A stretch of DNA of 64,000 nt from Rana temporaria (GCF_905171775.1 NC_053492.1:327262720-327326719); one strand, 5' to 3'. Shown: positions 53,802 through 64,000, numbered from the stretch's first letter. Notes: generated by a model not told the origin, from the sequence alone. Program-made: numbers and translations.

Positions 53802-54495
53802 TCTACTACCCTTGCCATATGAGAGGCATCATGGTACCTGATAGGGTCTGGGAATCCCACCCCCCCTCTCTCTTTCGGCAATGTAAGAATATCCCTCCTT
53901 ATTCTCGCCGGTTTATCTGCCCAAATAAACTTGGCAAATCTAGATCTTAGATCTCTCATAAATCCCATGGGAATCTTTACAGGAAGGGTCTGGAATAGAT
54001 ACAACAGTCTTGGCATCACATTCATTTTTATAATATTAATTCTTCCGAACCATGTAAAGGTCTCCTTATCCCATCGTTGGAAGTCTACTTTGATCTGTTT
54101 TATTAAAGGAACATAGTTCAGTTCAAAAGTCCTATTCAAATTTTTCGGAATCTTTGTACCCAGATAACATATATGGGAACCTGTCCATTTAAAGGGAAAA
54201 TTTGCCGCTAATTGTTCCTGCATCAGTCCATTCACCTCCACACCCATCGCCTCCGATTTACTATAATTCACCTTGAAATTGGACAGGTCTCCATATTCCC
54301 TTCTTTCTTTCAATAACGATGTAGATCGTCTGCAAATGCGGCCACCTTGTATTCATCCCCTTGTACCCGTATACCTCTTATATCCACATTTGCACATATC
54401 ATTCTCAAAAATGGTTCAAGGGTAAGGGTGAAGATAATCTGGGAGAGTGGGCATCCTTGCCTTGTCCCATTCCGTATTGGGAATGGTTCAGACAT
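53738..54495 (-). pseudogene. L1 ORF2: RT second part and downstream region, copy 2
   Basis: MSEPFPIRNGTRQGCPLSQI, LTLEPFLRMI and YKVAAFADD (catalytic pair) come from 54495-54325. A frame break near 54313 leads to FKVNYSKSEAMGVEV, WFGRINIIKMNVMPRLLYLF, FAKFIWADKPARIRRDIL and LPKERGGVGFPDPIRYHDAS. The duplicated zone starts in this part (about 54220). Confidence 0.88.
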
Positions 54496-55780
54496 TAAAA
54501 ATTGGGGGGTGTAATGGCGCTTGCAAAATAATAAGTAATATTAATAATCTCTTAATAATAATTCAAACGGAATAGTGCGTCCCAAATAGAAATTCTTCCT
54601 GTTAGTTAAAAGTGTTCCACTCCAAATAAGATCCGATAACCATCCAACATCAATGGATTAAAGTGGAGGGTGATAAGAGTGGAATAATAATAAGAATAAG
54701 ACTAAACAAACGTGCCAATGAAAGCACAGTGTTGATGAGGTCAGAAACACTTAAGAAATCTTAGCAGTGTCCAAATAATGCTCAGCAATATGAATAAATG
54801 AACTATATAAGTAATAGAAATGAGTGATAAATCAATAACAGTGCTCCATCCAATAGAGTGCAAAATTGCAAGAGTGAGTGTCAGACCTAATACATAAATA
54901 ACAGTACAATAATGCGTGCACCAAAATTCCTCAAAAAATGTTCAGCATGCATGGGTGTGAATAACCCAATCCATAAAGTGTCTATAGTGAAAAAAAAATA
55001 TATACAGTATATAGTCCCAAAAAAATTTCACAAAGTTATAAAAATAAAGATATATATATAAAATATATATATAAAAAAGGGATTAAAAGTTAGTATCAAA
55101 AAATGTAAAAAAATATATATACAAAACGTGTCCAGTGCACAACCGTGCAAGTTTAAATAAATAAATGACCATCCAAAAATCTTCAAAGTGTATGTGTGCT
55201 CCACCGATAATCGAATTTTCACAGAATATTCTGCAGTGCAAATTAATAAAGTGCACACGTGCTTGTAAATCCAAACGCTAGGGCGATCCGCAGTGTGAAT
55301 ATAGGTGTTCTCACAAGCCCCTTACCTTAAGTAGGCTTGTTTATAAGCCTGTAATAAATCCTGGTAACCAGGTAAACCACAGCCAGCCTGCTGTTATTGA
55401 TCCCCCACAAGGCAGCTCACCAGGTCCCAGCGTTGGCACTCAAAAGGAGAAACAAGGACGCCTCCATAGTATAAAATCGTTATGCATTTAATGAAGTAAA
55501 AACAAATAACTTACAGACAGTTCTGTGTAGACAGCGTAGACAGCGTGTAGTAACAGCATCTATCGAATGTCTCCGCTCTGCGGCCGCGAGCGGATGACGT
55601 CACCAGCAACCCTCCACGTCCTCACGCGTATCGTGACGATCACACGTCACTTAATCATAGGATCAGTGTGTGAGCACTATTAGTTGTGGCTGCTGCTGTT
55701 TGTTTGATTATTAGTTTTAGATTTTAGATTTATATGCCCTGGTTAGGTTGGTGGTGCGCATTGGTTCCCCCCTTTTTATA
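54496..55780 (-). mobile_element. Insertion in L1 RT, probably a Penelope-like 3' fragment
   Basis: Flanked by AATGGTTCAGACAT at 54482-54495 and 55781-55794. The 14-bp duplication fits target-primed insertion. On minus it ends GCAAGCGCCATTACACC, similar in style to the tail sequences at 49693 and 50925 (AGCGCCAC, GGCGCTGCAC). It also has CGATACGCGTGAGG, which resembles a decayed hammerhead 3' half. No coding capacity. Could instead be another short retroelement. Confidence 0.45.
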
Positions 55781-55789
55781 AATGGTTCA

Positions 55790-56895
55790 GACATCACCTC
55801 GTTTATCTTCACCCTTGCCGTGGGGCAGGAATATAAGCTTGAGATCCAATTTTGCATCCCTTTCCCTAACCTTATATGTTGTAATATGGTTCCCAGGAAT
55901 CCCCAGTCCACCCTGTCAAAGGCTTTCTCTGCATCAGTTGAAATTAATACTAACGTTTTTTTTTGGAGTTGGGATAAATAAATAGTGCTTAATACTCTTT
56001 GTGTATTTTCCCTCCCCTCTCTACCGGGTGTAAACACTACCTGATCTGGGTGTATTAAGGATGGGATGTACATTATCAATCTGTTAGCGAGTATTTTCGA
56101 GAAGATTTTTAAATCTACGTTCAACAGGGATATTGGTCGGTAACTGGAACATAACGTAGGGTCCTTTCCCTCTTTCGGAATCACTGCTATATGCGCCCCT
56201 AATGTCTCCCTTAGCATCGGCTTTCCTTCTCTTAATAAGTTAAAGGCTGCAAGAAATTTTGATGTCAATTGTTTATGAAAAGTTTTATAATATAATAAGG
56301 TATATCCATCTGGGCCAGGGGCTTTACCCAGTTTCATTGCTTTGATTGTTTCTAAGAACTCCTCCAATGTTATCGGCTTCTCTATAGTCCCAACGCTTTC
56401 TTCTGGTATCCTGGGCATTCCTGAGGCCACTATATATTTCTTTACCTGATCTATACTATGATTTTTTGTTGTTACTGGTTGTTTCTCCAATTGGTAGAGG
56501 CTACCATAGTATTCTCTAAAAGCTTTAGCTATTGACTGAGATGAGTTTACTAGAGTATCCCCTTGGATTTTTATTTTTTGAATATGGCTCTTTGCTCTTG
56601 TCTCTCTCAACGCGTTCGCTAGCATCCTACTAGGTTTATTCCCATACTCATAGTATGCCCTTCTACATCGGCTTAATTTTGCTTTCGCCTTGTCAATTAA
56701 TAACAAATTTAATTTGTCTCGCAGAATAGTTAACCTCTCTTCAATATCTGCTCTTTGTGATTTCTTATGTTGGTTTTCTAAGATTTTAATCTCCCCCAAC
56801 AGGCTGTCCAGCTTTGCGTTAAGAGAGCGCTTTCGATGAGCTCCTAATGAGATGAGGATCCCTCTCAAGTAGCACTGAGGCTTGGACATACGATA
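55790..56895 (-). pseudogene. L1 ORF2: linker and reverse transcriptase, first part
   Basis: KSRCRRAYYEYGNKPSRMLA-type linker (YYEYGNKPSRMLANALRE), then KLGKAPGPDGYTLLYYKTFH, SSYRPISLLNVDLKIFSKIL, DQVVFTPGREGRENTQ and ISTDAEKAFDRVDWGFLGTI (first catalytic Asp). Open until a 1285-bp insertion cuts it inside EVMSEPF. Confidence 0.9.
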
Positions 56896-57326
56896 GGATT
56901 GATCCGCGGATACGGTCCTCCGGACCGTATCCGCGGATAAATCCTCTGGTGGATTTGGATCCGTTGGCATGTACTCACCATCGGATCCAAATCTGCGCGG
57001 AATTCACCCGCGGTGACGTGTCACGCCGTCGCTGCGATGATGACGTGGCGACGTGCGCGACGCTGTCATATAAGGAAATCCACGCATGCGCCGAATCATT
57101 ACGACGCATGCGAGGGACGGGTTCAGACAGATCGATCCGGTGAGTCTGCTGGAGCCGATTCCAGCGGATAGATTTGTTAGCATGCTAACAAATTTTTATC
57201 TGCTGGAAATCGGAAATATCCGCGGATAAATATCCGCTGGAACGTACACACCAGGGGATCTATCCGCTGAAACCGATCCGCTGAGATTTTTCAGCGGATG
57301 TATCCTCTCGTGTGTACGGGGCCTTA
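56879..57326. mobile_element. MITE in the ORF2 linker
   Basis: Imperfect inverted ends: AGGCTTGGACATACGATAGG at the left, and CCTCTCGTGTGTACGGGGCC at the right; both continue inward with ATCCGC/GCGGAT blocks. It interrupts ORF2 between WETHK and CYLRG. Only a 2-3 bp duplication can be seen, so the superfamily is open. The frame that starts MPTDPNPPEDLSAD arises from the MITE and is not L1 protein. Confidence 0.65.
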
Positions 57327-57400
57327 TGCGTTTCCCATCTACATAGATGCGTCATAGAGTCAATCATTAAAAAAAAAGTTTTTATTTCCTGGACTATCTT

Positions 57401-58218
57401 TCACTCGTACTCTGGATCCCTAATTAATGTTTCGTTGATCTTCCAATTCCATTCTCTTGGGCCTGCTATCCCCCATTCAATGGAACAGTTTACTGGGGCG
57501 TGATCAGATATTGTAAATGAGCCCATTGATGCGTCCCTTAAAATTAACAATATATTTTGATCTAAAAATACATGGTCAATTCTTGTATATGTTTTATGTT
57601 TTGCTGAGTAAAAGCTGTAGTCTCTCTCATGGACATGTAAGGTCCTCCAACTATCTATTAACTGTAGCTCTTGAAGGATCTTCCTTGCTCTTCGCAATTT
57701 TATATTAGATATGTAATAAGATCCTTTAGATGAATCCAAGCTAGGCTCTAGGACCAAATTTAAATCCCCTCCCAGGATCAGGGCTCCCTCTTTCTCCTGA
57801 CTTATCAAGTTTGAGTACTTCTCTAACGCCGATACTGGGTCCTCGTTTGGGAGATATATGTTAACTAGGTGATCTTTTGCTTATTCATCGTCCCTTTCAC
57901 CAAGAGAAAACGACCTTCATCATCTGCTAGTACCTTCTCTTCCTTCCCTATTATCCCCTTGGCTATCAGAATTGCAACACCATTTGCTTTTGACATCTGG
58001 GAGGCACCATGGTACACTACTGGGAATTTTTGGCTCCTAAACTTTGGAATTTTATCTTTTCTAAAATGCATTTCTTGCATAAACACAATTTGTGATTTAA
58101 GTCTTCCCAATTCCGTTAATATTTTAGTTCTCCTTTCTGGGATATTTAACCCCTTTACATTGTAAGTGGTGATATTTATTCTATTAATTTTAGCTCTCAC
58201 TTCTCCCCCGTTCCCCAC
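57401..58218 (-). pseudogene. L1 ORF2 apurinic-type endonuclease domain
   Basis: Starts at MGNGGEVRAKINRINITTYN; INITTYNVKGLNIPERR is the N-terminal metal-site strand and IVFMQEMHF holds the catalytic Glu. After a stop/frame slip at 57865 comes GALILGGDLNLVL (Asp, Asn), THRIDHVFLD-like RIDHVFLDQ, and FTISDHAPVNCS (final Asp-His). All landmark residues of the endonuclease are visible, across one break. It nicks target DNA at T-rich sites. Confidence 0.88.
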
Positions 58219-60263
58219 CCCTCTTCCGTCTAATTAGGTGATATCCCAGTCGACTAAGGCACACAATGGGGAGGGGCTGAGGGAGAGAGGAAAGCACAAC
58301 AACGAGAAGGAAACCCCCCCCTTGTCTCTCGGTTCCAAGTCCACCGTCCGAGTCTCCGAGTAGTCTTACGTTCCTCCTCAGTGTCCGTCACCAGTCCCGG
58401 TGATGTCTCACTGCTGCAGGAAGAAAGTGCAAGAAAAAAAAAAAAAACCCAATTAAGTGTCTCCGACTTCCCTCCTTTTAGGAGGAGAGACGCTCTTATG
58501 GGGGTAAGTGTAAGAGCACCGCGGAGGGGCACGCCTTGGTATCATTCTGGGTGCACCCTCTTAATATTCAACTTTAGATTATTCCCTCCTCCCTCCCACA
58601 CCCTCCTCTCAGAAGTTCTCCCCCACCCTGTCCCCACGCCCGACCCCCCCCAATTCTTAGGGGGGGGCAGCCGTGGGAAGAGAGGGGGGAGTCCCCCCAT
58701 CCCTCCATCGCTCTAGACCCCTAGAAACCGATACACTATCCATAATATACAATCATTGTATGAACATATACATATACAGTAGAGATGTGAAATACTGATA
58801 CCCTCTATGGCAGTGGTTCTCAACTCCGGTCCAAGGGACCCACTAACAGGTCACGTTTTCAAAATAACTGAAACGTTTTCAAAATAACTGAAATTAACTG
58901 AAACATTCTCCTCAAGGTAATATTTAAAATCTGGCCTGTAAGTGGGTCCCGAGGACCGGAGTTGAGAACCACTGCTCTATGGCATAAGACGGAAATCTAA
59001 CAAAAATCATCAACAGAAAAAAGCCTCTAGCCTGAGTACACATAATTTCTTCCTCTTATCCCACCATATCTCCATTTCCTTCCTTAAGCAAACCTCCCTT
59101 ACTACATGATTTTAATTTGATTTATTAATTACATAGCAGTTCCCCCCTCTTCCATTATTATTTATTATTCCGTAGTTCTACTGCCCCAAGTTTAGTTATC
59201 TGCCCTCTTCCGTTCCCTTGCCTCCCCCCAAACCTATCCAATTTCTTCCTCCCTATCCCTTCCCCATTCCCCAAGGTCATATACCCCCCCCTCCCCCCCT
59301 ATCTTCAACCCCCCCCCTAAAAAAAAAGAGACACCGTGTTCAAAATGTACGCCCCCCTTTTCCCCTACTTGCACCTAATATGCCTAATGGGTCCTCCTAT
59401 TGTGTCAACATTTTGTGACCTGTGCAATTAAACGAGATCCAATTGATCAATTTTATCTGTGTCTGTGTTTTTTTATTCTAAATGTGTTTTTTTAATTATT
59501 TTTTTTGTTTTTTGTCTTTATGTGGAAACTAGTAAATTATTGTGTTGGTGTTTTGTGTTATATACCTCACTCCTTAAGCTAACCCCTAAATACCTTAATA
59601 ATAAACCCTACCCCCACATTCACAAAAACCACATCCCCCCCCTCCCCAGCCTCCCCCCTCCCCAAAAACCCATCATTGACCCAACATTTACGTCACAACT
59701 CAACACAAAAAAGAAAAAAAAAACTCCCTCCACCCTCTCCCCCTTCCCCCTCCCCCACCCCAAAAAAAAGGGGGGAAGAGAAGAAGCCCCTTCGGTTAGG
59801 GGGACTCTAAAAAATAAAAAAAATAAAAAATTCACGGAAATGGGGGGGAACATTTGTCTCCTAAAGTATGGGCAGACTCCTCCTTCACATGTCTCTTTTA
59901 ACAAGAAACTTGTCCTCCTTCAAAAAAAAAAAGAGAAGGAGAAAGAGTCAGACATAAAAGCAAAAAGAAAAAAGAAAAAACCCCAACGGAGGGACGTATA
60001 GAAAAAGGGACGGATAGAAAAACGATCCTGTCTTATCTCCTCCCTATGTTTTCCCTTTTTCTTTTCTTTTCTCTATCCTCCTGTGTCTTTGAGTCTCTGT
60101 AACTTCTTGGTTCCTCCTTTATTGTTTGACTTGTAAAAAAAAAAGAATTTGTTTTTTTCTGATATAAATTGTCTTTTGTATGATATCATGTAGAATAAAT
60201 GATACTTAGGTTGTTTAGGTCAGGCTCTAATCTGTCATCAGGCCATCACTACTGTCTATTCAT
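58219..60263. other. Unusually long L1 inter-ORF region
   Basis: About 2.0 kb between ORF2 and ORF1 (1.87 kb without the hAT MITE). Strongly strand-biased: C/A/T-rich on plus (G-rich on minus) with many homopolymer runs and no RT or endonuclease motif. The small frames (for example at 59459 and 58381) are low-complexity and unsupported. Confidence 0.5.
58811..58974. mobile_element. hAT-type MITE with CAGTGGTTCTCAACTCC ends
   Basis: 164 bp, ends CAGTGGTTCTCAACTCCGG and CCGGAGTTGAGAACCACTG, exact 8-bp duplication CTCTATGG at 58803-58810 and 58975-58982. The CAGTGGTTCTCAA terminus is the classical Charlie-type hAT end. Contains a doubled AACGTTTTCAAAATAACTGA segment. Confidence 0.93.
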
Positions 60264-61223
60264 TTATATCCTCTCTCCGCTGCTTACTGGAAGTTCCAGC
60301 CAATTGGGGACCTCTATTGGTTCAGAGCCCAAGAACTCAAAAAATGCTGGAAGTTGAGAGGGTTCTCTCAGATTGAAGCTCCTCCCTTCCTTTTTAACGA
60401 TTACAGCTAGTGGGAACCCCCAACGATATGTGGCTTCCTTGCTGCGTATATAATCTAGTAGAGGTTTTAACAGACGCCGTCGAGTTTTGGTTTGCCAGCA
60501 CAAATCGGGGAATATCTGTATGTCCACTCCCTCCCACGTCACTGCTCCCTCTCTCCATGCTGCTCTTAATATCTCCTCCTTTATTCTGTAGAAGTGTATC
60601 CTACATAGGAAATCCCTGGGGTTGGTCTGGGCTGGATTACGTACTGTGGGGACCTTATGGACTCTATCCAATTCTAGTGATGTATCTGGGCTATTTTTTA
60701 AGACTTTATTTAAGATAGCCATAGTAGCTTCCCTTAAAGCCTGTCCCTCATAGTTCTCCAGTATCCCCTTAATGCGGAGATTGTTCCTTCTACTCCTGTT
60801 ATCGGCTTCTTCTGCGTATAACTGCAGTCTGATCATATGCTGTTGTTGTTTCTCCAATTTCTCCTCCAGGACTGTCAGCCTTATATCCACGGTGCCATGC
60901 TGTTTCTCTAGGATAGATATTTTTTGCTCACCCACTGCAGCTTTTGACCGAACATCCTCAATCTCTTCTCTCAATGTATCTGTTATGCACATTAACATTT
61001 TTTGAATATCCTCTTTGGTTGGGAGGGCTTGGATGAGCCTGCTAAGCTGCCTAATATCGGGGGACAGCTCATGTTCGCCCCCCTGCATGACCCATGCATT
61101 CTGTGGCCCAGGCAGTATTTCCTCCGCTAGATCCGCCCCGGTATCCCTGGATCTACACATTTCCCCTCCCTGGGCTTTACTCTTTATCTCCATAGCCCTG
61201 CCCAATGTAATTGATTCTTCCAA
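60264..61223 (-). CDS. L1-type ORF1 protein (RNA-binding chaperone), intact
   Basis: 319 residues without a break. N-terminal variable part, then a coiled coil (about 85-160: LREEIEDVRSKAAVGEQKIS, LEKQHGTVDIRLTVLEEKLE). Next the RRM-like region begins at NRSRRNNLRIKGILE, the usual ORF1p landmark, and then the C-terminal domain (RDFLCRIHFYRIKEEILRAA, YRWGFPLAVIVKKEGRSFNL, FFEFLG). ORF1p trimers coat L1 RNA in the cytoplasm. It lies 670 bp inside the 5' end; first Met of the frame taken as start. Confidence 0.88.
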   Translation of the reverse strand: MEESITLGRAMEIKSKAQGGEMCRSRDTGADLAEEILPGPQNAWVMQGGEHELSPDIRQLSRLIQALPTKEDIQKMLMCITDTLREEIEDVRSKAAVGEQKISILEKQHGTVDIRLTVLEEKLEKQQQHMIRLQLYAEEADNRSRRNNLRIKGILENYEGQALREATMAILNKVLKNSPDTSLELDRVHKVPTVRNPAQTNPRDFLCRIHFYRIKEEILRAAWREGAVTWEGVDIQIFPDLCWQTKTRRRLLKPLLDYIRSKEATYRWGFPLAVIVKKEGRSFNLREPSQLPAFFEFLGSEPIEVPNWLELPVSSGERI

Positions 61224-61893
61224 TGGAGTTTTGGGGATCCCCTAGGCACCTCCAATACATTTTAACATTGAAGAAAGAGTTGACAGTACCTCTGTGGGGG
61301 GTTGTAGAGCACCTCCAGTCTCCTTCTCTGTCTCCGTTGCTGGTGCCGTTGCTTATGGTGGCCGCCCTCCCCCTGGAATATGTGCAGGTCCTCACTATAG
61401 CTCCTGGGCTACCGCCGCTAATAGATTTGTGTCTGGGGTTCCCGCCGGGGCTAAACCTGGGGTATGCACCACACCTCCAGGTTGACCTTGCCTTCCTTCT
61501 GCTGTTTTAAAGTTTGTGGTTGAAGTGAATGTCGCTGCAGTGGCTAGGGAGTAACTCTCTGATAGCGAGTGTCTCCTCAGACCTCCAACTAGCCCGTCCT
61601 CTTCCCTCTGCACCTCGCTCCTGTTCACCACCATATACCGTCATATACCGGGTGATATATGAGTGGCTAGGTCTCTGCGCTCCTCCCGTGCTTTTGGCAG
61701 CGTTCCTTCCTCGCCACGACATTAGCCGCCGCAAACCGCCGCAAGCCGAAAACCACGGCACACCGCTATCTCGGCTATCTCGGCTTAAGCGGGGGGGTCC
61801 TTTCCTGTCGTTCTCCTGTAAGGGTGCACCTGATCCTTGGCTAAACTCTCCTCAATGTGTCCTCACTCCGCCATACTCTAGCCACTCCCCCCC
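61224..61893 (-). promoter_or_regulatory. 5' untranslated region of the full-length L1
   Basis: 670 bp upstream of ORF1 on minus, GC-rich with GGCGG motifs near the start (GTATGGCGGAGTGAGG at 61880-61865 on minus). It ends at the target duplication, so it is not truncated. Internal promoter activity is expected for L1-type elements but cannot be shown here. Confidence 0.6.
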
Positions 61894-61909
61894 GACTCAT
61901 CGACAACTT

Positions 61910-62874
61910 GATGGAGACTATACAAGGCTGCAAAAACGTTAGTTGAAGTGGTTTATGAGGGGCCGAATTTTGTAGAGACGGTAGTATTCAGGGTCTCCAC
62001 GTGGACGACAAAGTTCATTGTCGTTGAAGTGCATGAACTGCAAGATCGACTTGTATCGTGTCCTGTCCATGGAAGCAGAGAACACGGGCATATAGTCATG
62101 TGGACGTGTGGACCAATACGTCCGCAACTTCAGAAAGTTATGTATGCCCATGTTGAGGCAAAGGCCCAAAAAGGTCCTAAATTCGGAAACCGTAAGTGGT
62201 TTCCATTGTCTGGCAAGGGGCGGACTGGAGATTAGCGGCGATGAAATTACCAGCATACAAATGAGTCTGGTCCACAGTAGATCTATAGATATCTTCCGTG
62301 AAAAACAGCGAATAAAAATCAAGTGACTTAAAATCAGCTGTTTCCACCTGAATACCGGGTTGGCCAGTGAATGGGGGAAGTATGGGTGCTGCAGAAGTGG
62401 TGGGGACCCAATCATGATTGGCTATTGCAGCAGGAAGGGCACTATGGTCTTTGTCTTCTTCTTAGTAGCAGCGGGACACTACTTGTGCTTGCCGCCTCGC
62501 CAGCTTGAACTGCACTTATGGGACTCGCCACGTCACCACGTGATACTGCAGTGCAGGATGAACGACCAGGGTGTACTAGGCCGCTGGTGCTTGCCAGTTC
62601 ACCAGAAGGAATGGAGGCGCTAGTACTGGCTCTCTGCTCCATACGGGGGCCCTGCGGTTCTTGCACCTCAACAACAGCAGAATGGGGTCAGGTACGCCTG
62701 CCCTTAGCAGGGACCTCTTCTTCTTCGCCGTCAGAGCTATCTGACATGGAGCAGCTGTCTTCTACGGGATTGTATTCTGAGCCAGAATCTGACAGATGCG
62801 TGACCTCCTTCTTCACTATATGTCAGGCTCAGAAACTTGTAGGCCTCTTTACTAGTGTACATTCGCTTTGCCAT
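61910..62874 (-). pseudogene. piggyBac transposase, N-terminal part
   Basis: Starts MAKRMYTSKEAYKF at 62874, followed by an acidic/Ser-rich region (LSDSGSEYNPVEDSCSMSDS). After frame breaks (near 62800, 62690 and 62430) comes the conserved EFRTFLGLCLNMGI, STRPHDYMPVFSASMDRTRY, ILQFMHFNDNELC and DPEYYRLYKIRPLINHF block. Acidic N-termini of this type are usual in vertebrate piggyBac proteins. Start chosen by the MAKR Met preceding the acidic region. Confidence 0.85.
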
Positions 62875-63117
62875 TTTGGGCTCTAATTTTAGTGGTACAC
62901 TAGTAAGGATTCACAGGTAAAAAGGCACCTGACCTGTCAGCAAATGTAGAAAACGCTACCAAAAAAAAACTGTTAGCGATCTCAGGGATCAGGCCTGTCT
63001 CTGCGAACGCTGCAGTTATGTATGTTGTGTTTTGTAAGTGACAGTGATCGATCGATACTGCACTTGGGTGGGCTGGGCTGGTGCTAGCGGGTTTCTGGGC
63101 TGATCACCTGAGACACC
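62875..63117. other. 5' flank of the piggyBac element
   Basis: No gene. ACTAGTGTAC appears inverted around 62851 and 62890. The segment ends at TTAA 63118-63121; CACCTGAGACACC is the inferred element end. Confidence 0.45.
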
Positions 63118-63121
63118 TTAA

Positions 63122-64000
63122 GCACCTACCGCTACGCAAGCTGGAAGAGCTGGAGATCTGGGGAATCGGAACTCAAAACTTCCCTTACGATGGATACCTG
63201 CCAATTAGGTTGACCTTTGACCCTTCAGTGTTAGGGGAAGCCGAAACCTTTGACACTCTGGCAATAGTCTGTCCTCGTCCACCGGGAGCTGGAAAAAGTT
63301 CCCTCATCATAGGGACTAACACCGATTTAGTCCGGAGGCTCCTGGCACCTTTAGCTCAAGAACAGGATACCCCACCTGCAAGAGTGCACCCAATGCTGAA
63401 GCAGGCCTTCCAGCGTCTAGTTTTGGAAAAGAAGGCTCCCACAGAAGGAGTCAGTAAAATCTGGCGTCTGGATAGATCGGAAAGAATACTGCAGTCAGGA
63501 GAAGTGACCTGCCTGAAGGCCTCTGTTAAGCTAACCTGGAAGCAGCCGGGTCCCTTTGTTGTCCTCGAAGCAGATCCACAGGAAAGACAAAAAGGGATAG
63601 AGGTGATCCCTGAAGTGGTCCCATTGAAGGTACTGCGAAGGAGCCACGGGAAGGTCTCAGTGAGTATCAGGAACACTATGAGCACACCTGTGAAGGTACC
63701 AGCCAGAATGCTGCTAGGCCAATTGAACTCTGCCAGTCCAGTCTCCCCATCTGATTGGAAGAAGGAAGAGGGGGGTGAGGCAGCGTTGGAGAAGCTCTGC
63801 ACGGGGGACATGGCCCTCCCACCGGAATGGAGAGAAAGGGCCAGAGCTCAGTTGGCCAGATGGCAGAAAATATTCTCCAAAGGTGAATATGACGTGGGGT
63901 GTGCGAGGAGTAGAAGTGCCACTCACACGATCCGCTTAGAGGAAGATAAACCGTTCAGAGAAAGAGTCAGACGGGTCCCTCTAGGCGACTTAGAAGACTC
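63122..64000 (+). CDS. Ty3/gypsy pol segment (protease end, spacer, start of RT), runs off the window
   Basis: Reading from CAC at 63123, there is no stop codon to the window end, about 292 codons. Features: YDGYLPIRLTFDPSVLGEAE and SLIIGTNTDLVRRLL match the region after the retropepsin active site. A spacer with PSDWKKEEGGEAALEKL follows, then RAQLARWQKIFSKGEYDVGC and HTIRLEEDKPFRERVRRVPL, the typical lead-in to a Ty3/gypsy RT. The active-site DSG and all upstream parts are absent because the frame begins at the TTAA target of the piggyBac element. RT itself would lie beyond 64000. No start codon is claimed. The remaining half of the element may lie beyond the other side of the piggyBac element. 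Confidence 0.8.

Larger units (their letters stand above)
51158..61893 (-). mobile_element. Full-length L1/Tx1-like LINE with insertions and a duplication
   Basis: Target duplication GACTCATCGACAACTT at 51142-51157 and 61894-61909; T run at 51156-51168 (poly-A tail). The 5' end at 61893 starts with a G run on minus, as for complete L1 copies. It holds ORF1 (60264-61223) and ORF2 (58218 downward). Internal changes: a MITE near 56879-57326, a 1285-bp insertion at 54496-55780, a hAT MITE at 58811-58974, and a 1.27-kb tandem duplication of the ORF2 C-terminal region. Its own length without these would be about 7.5 kb. Confidence 0.88.
40487..63117 (-). mobile_element. piggyBac-family element, torn apart by later insertions
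   Basis: Transposase pieces occur in order on the minus strand at 62874-61910, 51157-51033 and 43054-42177. A TTAA lies at 63118-63121 exactly where flanking gypsy coding sequence resumes, giving the probable right edge. The left edge is unclear: ACCACTTG at 40486-40493 resembles TTAA-element ends, but no TTAA is there. The 3' flank 40740-42170 carries the family's noncoding module, the reverse complement of blocks at 21840-22130 (for example AAACATGACATGC, TACCTCACATG). Own sequence is about 4-5 kb; the rest is insertions. Confidence 0.6.

Noticed and set aside
59459..60001. A 180-codon frame in the L1 spacer
   Set aside because: Homopolymer-rich (poly Lys, Pro) sequence with no domain, on the strand opposite the L1 genes.

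Overview
This is a window of vertebrate nuclear DNA that is almost entirely transposable elements. I found no host protein-coding gene, tRNA or rRNA. The mix points to a frog, most likely a ranoid frog: PIF/Harbinger elements with many GGGCC-ended MITEs, TTAA-flanked (piggyBac-type) elements with long simple-sequence interiors, L1/Tx1-like LINEs, Ty3/gypsy chromoviruses of the sushi/PEG10 type, Penelope-like elements with hammerhead-type motifs, and Helitrons ending in CTAG. The species call is an inference from family composition, not from a marker gene.

Layout. 1-2.6 kb: a PIF/Harbinger element with a broken transposase (minus) and the last exon of its Myb-like partner (plus). 2.6-4.1 kb: a truncated Ty3/gypsy element and a minisatellite. 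4.2-6.0 kb: a TTAA-flanked element carrying a Harbinger MITE. 6.15-10.4 kb: a second, larger Harbinger element with both genes in convergent orientation, both damaged, and a solo LTR between them. 10.4-20.8 kb: AT-rich repeats enclosing two Helitrons in tandem, the first interrupted by a 5.2 kb fold-back element that holds a 115-bp tandem array and a TATA-flanked palindrome. 20.8-27.3 kb: TTAA elements, a decamer satellite, three Harbinger MITEs and a hAT MITE, nested up to four deep. 27.3-38.2 kb: an LTR retrotransposon whose Gag contains a SCAN-like capsid. It was invaded by a Penelope-like inverted repeat, which was itself invaded by a nearly new Ty3/gypsy element (29973-35218, identical LTRs) and by a solo LTR (36759-37515). 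38.2-40.5 kb: the satellite array in which that LTR element sits. 40.5-63.1 kb: a dismembered piggyBac element split by a Penelope-like element (itself split by a hAT element, itself split by an L1) and by a 10.7 kb full-length L1 that has its own insertions. 63.1-64 kb: an uninterrupted Ty3/gypsy pol frame that leaves the window.

How the parts relate. Target-site duplications let the order of insertion be read directly, and the nested stacks are the main information here. The youngest and most informative element is the gypsy at 29973-35218. It has 447-bp LTRs that look identical, a TATAT duplication, an in-frame GGGAAAC shift site between gag and pol, and a primer site complementary to a stretch of its own LTR about 30 nt below a TATA box (Tf1/sushi-style self-priming). 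Yet its pol carries three disabling lesions. No complete, intact autonomous element was found; the only open frames of note are single gag, ORF1 and pol segments.
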